NCBI GenBank assembly: GCA_037176905.1
Contig: JBBBWG010026978.1
Coordinates: forward strand, 98,416 to 162,415
Length of the DNA: 64,000 bases
Source of the DNA: Azolla pinnata
Taxonomy: Eukaryota > Streptophyta > Polypodiopsida > Salviniales > Salviniaceae
Direction of reading: 5' to 3'
Both the position numbers and the translations under genes were made by a program. Below are positions 60,576-64,000 of this stretch, piece after piece; the stretch's first letter is position 1; the number at the start of each line of letters is the position of its first letter. The notes beneath the pieces are model-generated. The model did no database searches, had not been told where the DNA came from, and saw nothing but the letters and a program-made list of their open reading frames with translations.

Positions 60576-62319
60576 CTATACCTCCTCAATCTGAAGTGCT
60601 ACATCGTTAATGCCAGCCTTGTGCATCAACTTCAGTATCTGGTCTTGTAATCGCTTCTTTTCCACACCTGCTGAAATTTGTATGTGAACACTGCCCACAA
60701 TAGCTGTGTTTGTAAGACTCCATACATGCATTCTTCCAATGTCCCGGACACCTGGCATGCTCGAAATCTTCACCATCGCTTTCTTCACACCATTCTCATT
60801 GTGCCGTGGCACTCTTTGTAGCAGTATTTCGGCCGAATTCCTCAACAAGGGCACCACGGAGGCGATTATAAGGAAAGATAGGACAATGGAGCAAGCAGGG
60901 TCTGTTATAAGCCAACCCTTATACCTGATCAGCAGGGTGGAAATGACAACACCAATGCTGCCCAACGTATCTGCCAACACATGAAGAAAGAGACCATACA
61001 TGTTATGATCCATGTGCTGGTGATTATGGTCGTGATCATGATTGTGACCGTGGTTATGGTCGTGATCATGATTGTGACCGTGATTATGGTCGTGATCATG
61101 ATTGTGACCGTGATCATGATTGTGACCGTGATCATGATTGTGACCGTGATTATGGTCATCATCACGATTGTGACCGTGATTATGGTTGTGATCATGATTG
61201 TGACCGTGGTTATGGTCGTGATCATGATTGTGACCGTGATTATGATGGTGATTGTGATCATGGTGATGATGATCCTGACTGTGATTGTGATGATGACTGT
61301 GATCATGATTGTGACTATGGTCATGACTGTGATCCTGACTGTGACCATGGTCATGATCGTGATCGTGAATGTTATTGTGATGACGATCACGATCGTGATC
61401 ATGAGTGCTACTGTGATGATCGTGATCGTGATGACTATGCTGGAGAGGATCATGATGACGACGATGTTCACGACCAACATCAGCAGCCTGATGCTGAGGA
61501 TGTTGATCATGCTCGTGTTGATGCTGTTGGTTCTGATGCTGAGGGGAGCCACGGCGATGAGCTCCCTCGGGGACAACATCCTGCCCGTGGACGCGACCAT
61601 GCTGATTTCGATCACCATCAAGAGGTCGACGATGATGCTCATGATGGTGTTGGTGCTGGCGAGAGGAGCAACTGCGGTCAGGGCACTGGCGCTCATCATG
61701 CCGATGATGCCCACGATCATGATGATCCGGAGATTTGTGGGCAAGAATGTGATCCTTTTCCGCAGTCCGATCTTGCGCAGCTGCGTCGGCGCAGGTGACG
61801 ATGGTGGAGAAGGCAGCTCCCGGAGAAGAATCGGAGCGCGATTCGTGCGCCGAATGCCCGAGCGAGCAGGTTTGGCCATGGGCATGGTGGTGCTCTTCGT
61901 GGAAGAACACGAGGCCCACGATGTTCACGAGCAGGCCCCCGACGGAGACGACGAGAAGGCTTTCGGTCGAGATCTCGGGCGGCTCCAGCATCCTCTCGAC
62001 CGACTCCAGCACGATCAGCGACGCGACGAGCACGAGGAGAACGGCGTTCGCGTAGCCGGAAACCACCTCGAACCTCCCGCAGCCGAAGTTGTAGCGGGAG
62101 CTCTCGGGGAGGCGCGAGATGTAGGACGCGTAGAGCCCGATCGCGAGCGCGGCGCAGTCGAACAGCATGTGGCACGCGTCGGAGATGAGGCCGAGGCTGT
62201 TGCGGAGGAAGCCGTAGAAGAACTCGACGAGCATGAAGGCCGCGTTCATGAGGAGGAAGATGGCGATCTTGCGCGACTTCTGGTCCGAGACGATGTGCCG
62301 ATAGATTCTTGAAATCCCC

Positions 62320-62351
<32 letters not shown>

Positions 62352-63646
62352 TGCATGCAGCGATGGCGGATCATCTTGCGCAAATGCTCCTGCGCCTTCC
62401 CACGCGGGTTGCTCCTGAAGCAGCGCGAGCTCGCGGATCCCGATCCCGAGGACGAGAGCGCAGAAGGCGAAGCCGACGAGGGAGATGCGCGATCCGCAGA
62501 GGAGCTCGAGGCCGCAGGCGCAGCAAGCCATGATCTGGAAGCCTCGCGGCGAGTGCGGCGGGGCGAGGAGCTTCTCCTCGCAGTAGAAATCGGCGAAGAA
62601 GGCGGTGACGATGCCGAATCCGGCGGCGCAAGCCAGCGATGCATCGAGCAAGAGGCTCCCGCCGCTGCTCGGCTTCTTCGGCGGCGGAGGCAGCAGCGCG
62701 AGGGCCGCAGCTTGCCACAGCGCGAGGGGGAGCAAGAGCATCGAAGCAGCTGCGAATGCGATCACTTGGATGCGTTTCTTGCCGATCCCGCGGAGCGCTG
62801 CTCTGTTGCCGATGCCGCGCTGCAGGGAGGAGAGGACGCCCCCGAAGAAAGGGATGAGGATCTCCCACGACGACGACGAGGACGAGGACGAGGAGGACGA
62901 GGAATCATCGAGCAGACTCCTGAACTGGGTTCGATGCATGATGTCGAATGCGATCGGGGAGCAATCTGCCCTGGCCCAGCCCCGCGACAGCAAGAAAATG
63001 CCCACAATCACTGCCGCGATGCCATATCCCTTCCTCCTCCGACGAATCGCTGCGCTAATCGTAGTTGTCGTAGCAGCCCCAAACCTGCTGGAATGGGCTC
63101 GATCGATGCAGACCGTCGCGAGCAAGGAGCCCGCGAAATCCGCAAACGCCGTCTCGAGAGGCCCGCAGAAGCGCAACCCTGCGAATCGCGAGGCCGTCGA
63201 GAGCGCGCAGATCGCGCCCGCGCCCATCACGAGGCCCCATTGGGGCATCGATCCGATGGGCCTCCCCTTCCATGGCCTGTAGATGATGCTCAGGAACGCG
63301 GCGGCGAAGAGGAGCGCGATGAAAGCGATGAGGATCAATGGAGCTTCTGCTGCTGCTGCTGCTGCTGCCGCCGCCGCCGATGATGATGATGATGATGGTG
63401 ATGATGATGCAAACCCTAACCCTAACCCTAACCCTAACCCTAACCCTAACCCTAATCTCTGGCCTTGCCACTGATTTAGCAGGTAGAGCGTGGAGAGGTT
63501 GAGCAGCGCGAAGATCCATCGAGGGCCCTCGGGAGCTCGCACCCTCTTCGACGGCGTCGGGGTCAGCGACGGGGAGAACAGGAAGGCCTTGCCCTTGGAC
63601 TGCGCCTGCGGCGTTAGGGCAAAATTAGGGTAGAATCTGGGCGTGT

Positions 63647-63681
<35 letters not shown>

Positions 63682-63758
63682 ATGCTGGCGAAGGAAGAAT
63701 GGAAGCGGCGAGGCAGACTGAGCTTGGGAGGGGCCGATCTGAGATGAGCCATGGACAT
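60576..63758 (-). CDS. MTP12: Cation diffusion facilitator, MTP12/ZnT5-like zinc transporter
   Basis: Single exon, 1060 residues. The frame is open upstream, but the first ATG is at 63758 (MSMAHLRSAPPKLSL). The N-terminal half has about eight or nine hydrophobic helices, as in ZnT5/MTP12, interrupted by low-complexity LGLG, Ser and Ala runs. The CDF core starts near residue 500: SRKIAIFLLMNAAFMLVEFF, SLGLISDACHMLFD (HxxxD zinc site of helix 2) and, after the loop, MYGLFLHVLADTLGSIG (HxxxD of helix 5), then a cytosolic ferredoxin-like end (VRDIGRMHVWSLTNTAIVGS). The HD-HD pairing indicates Zn transport. Arabidopsis MTP12 acts with MTP5 in the Golgi to load zinc into the secretory pathway; a similar role is inferred. 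The His-rich loop (about residues 618-918) is far longer than family members I recall. Confidence 0.95.
61021..61330. repeat. Coding minisatellite of the His-rich loop
   Basis: An imperfect 30-bp unit, with 18- and 12-bp sub-units (GTGATTATGGTCGTGATC, ATGATTGTGACC), is repeated about ten times. It encodes HDHDHNHGHN-type peptide on the minus strand. All length changes are multiples of 3, so frame is kept. Confidence 0.95.
63414..63455. repeat. (CCCTAA)7 inside the MTP12-like coding sequence
   Basis: Seven perfect CCCTAA hexamers, read on the coding strand as TTAGGG and translated Leu-Gly seven times (LGLGLGLG). The 6-bp period preserves frame; the standard plant telomere unit is 7 bp (TTTAGGG). 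Confidence 0.98.
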
Positions 63759-64000
63759 GGACAGATGACGCTGCTCCTCTCCTCCTCCTCCTCCTCTCCT
63801 TTCCACTCCTCTCCGCGGAGCAAAGGCGGAAGCAGATGCAGATGCAGAAGCAGATGCAGAAGCAGATGCAGATGCAGATGCAGATGCAGGTGGGGCTACG
63901 GATCTAGCATCGCGGAGCAGACGGCGGCGGCGGCTCCCATGGCGTGAATTGCACAGAAGAAAGGAAGGGAAGTGGAAGGAAGAGGACTGTTCACCTGCGC
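63759..64000. promoter_or_regulatory. MTP12-like 5' leader with GCAGAT/GCAGAA hexamer repeat
   Basis: About ten GCAGAT or GCAGAA hexamers at about 63828-63888 and a CTC-rich tract at 63777-63799 lie just upstream (minus strand) of the start codon. Probable 5' UTR or core promoter; the window ends here. Confidence 0.55.

Noticed and set aside
60981-62312. 443-codon open frame on the plus strand with repeated Val-Met-Ile segments
   Set aside because: Exact antisense of the His-rich loop of the MTP12-like gene. The hydrophobic repeat is the complement of His/Asp/Asn codons, not a membrane protein.
62355-63383. 342-codon plus-strand open frame
   Set aside because: Antisense of the GC-rich N-terminal half of the MTP12-like gene; Arg/Glu-rich with no family.

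Overview
The window is nuclear DNA of a land plant. Genes are split by many short GT-AG introns, the products are typical plant nuclear proteins, and the spaces between them hold microsatellites and telomere-like (CCCTAA/TTTAGGG) minisatellites. A PPR editing factor whose C-terminal domain carries KP where the usual PG box stands points to a seed-free lineage known for U-to-C organellar RNA editing: fern, lycophyte or hornwort. I favour a fern or lycophyte. This is inference; no marker gene settles it.

Layout. 1-2515 (+): 3' part of a class-V PLP-dependent transferase (cysteine desulfurase-like). 3967-12235 (+): phage-type organellar RNA polymerase RPOT, 21 exons. 13549-16356 (-): IFRD-family protein, 12 exons, convergent with RPOT. 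17.1-18.1 kb: purine-rich DNA, then a 22-bp telomere-like minisatellite with a 100-N gap. 20550-23372 (+): M50B-like membrane metalloprotease, with a dense W-box cluster upstream. 24701-27894 (-): alpha/beta hydrolase. 28-31 kb: repeat-rich and gene-poor. 32041-34391 (+): SWEET sugar transporter. 36082-39996 (+): short P-class PPR protein. 41188-44700 (+): DDRGK1/UFBP1 of the UFMylation pathway. 47475-48964 (+): FLX-like coiled-coil protein. 49.8-50.2 kb (-): dead Ty3/gypsy reverse-transcriptase relic inside about 6.6 kb of non-coding DNA. 55578-59209 (-): PLS-class PPR-DYW editing factor of KP type. 60576-63758 (-): intronless MTP12/ZnT5-like zinc transporter with a cytosolic His-rich loop of about 300 residues.

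The genes do not form an operon or obvious cluster. Three of them (RPOT and both PPR genes) probably serve organelle gene expression, while SWEET, MTP12-like, hydrolase, M50 and DDRGK1 are membrane or ER/Golgi functions. Gene models were built by joining reading frames at splice sites and checking phase and family alignment from memory. Exon edges are therefore predictions, and every joined model stated here is in frame.

A recurring theme is short tandem duplication (about 35-140 bp) that copies gene landmarks: an acceptor in RPOT, a donor in IFRD, the start region of FLX, and the first intron of the PPR-DYW gene. A second theme is GC-AG introns: two well supported and one possible.
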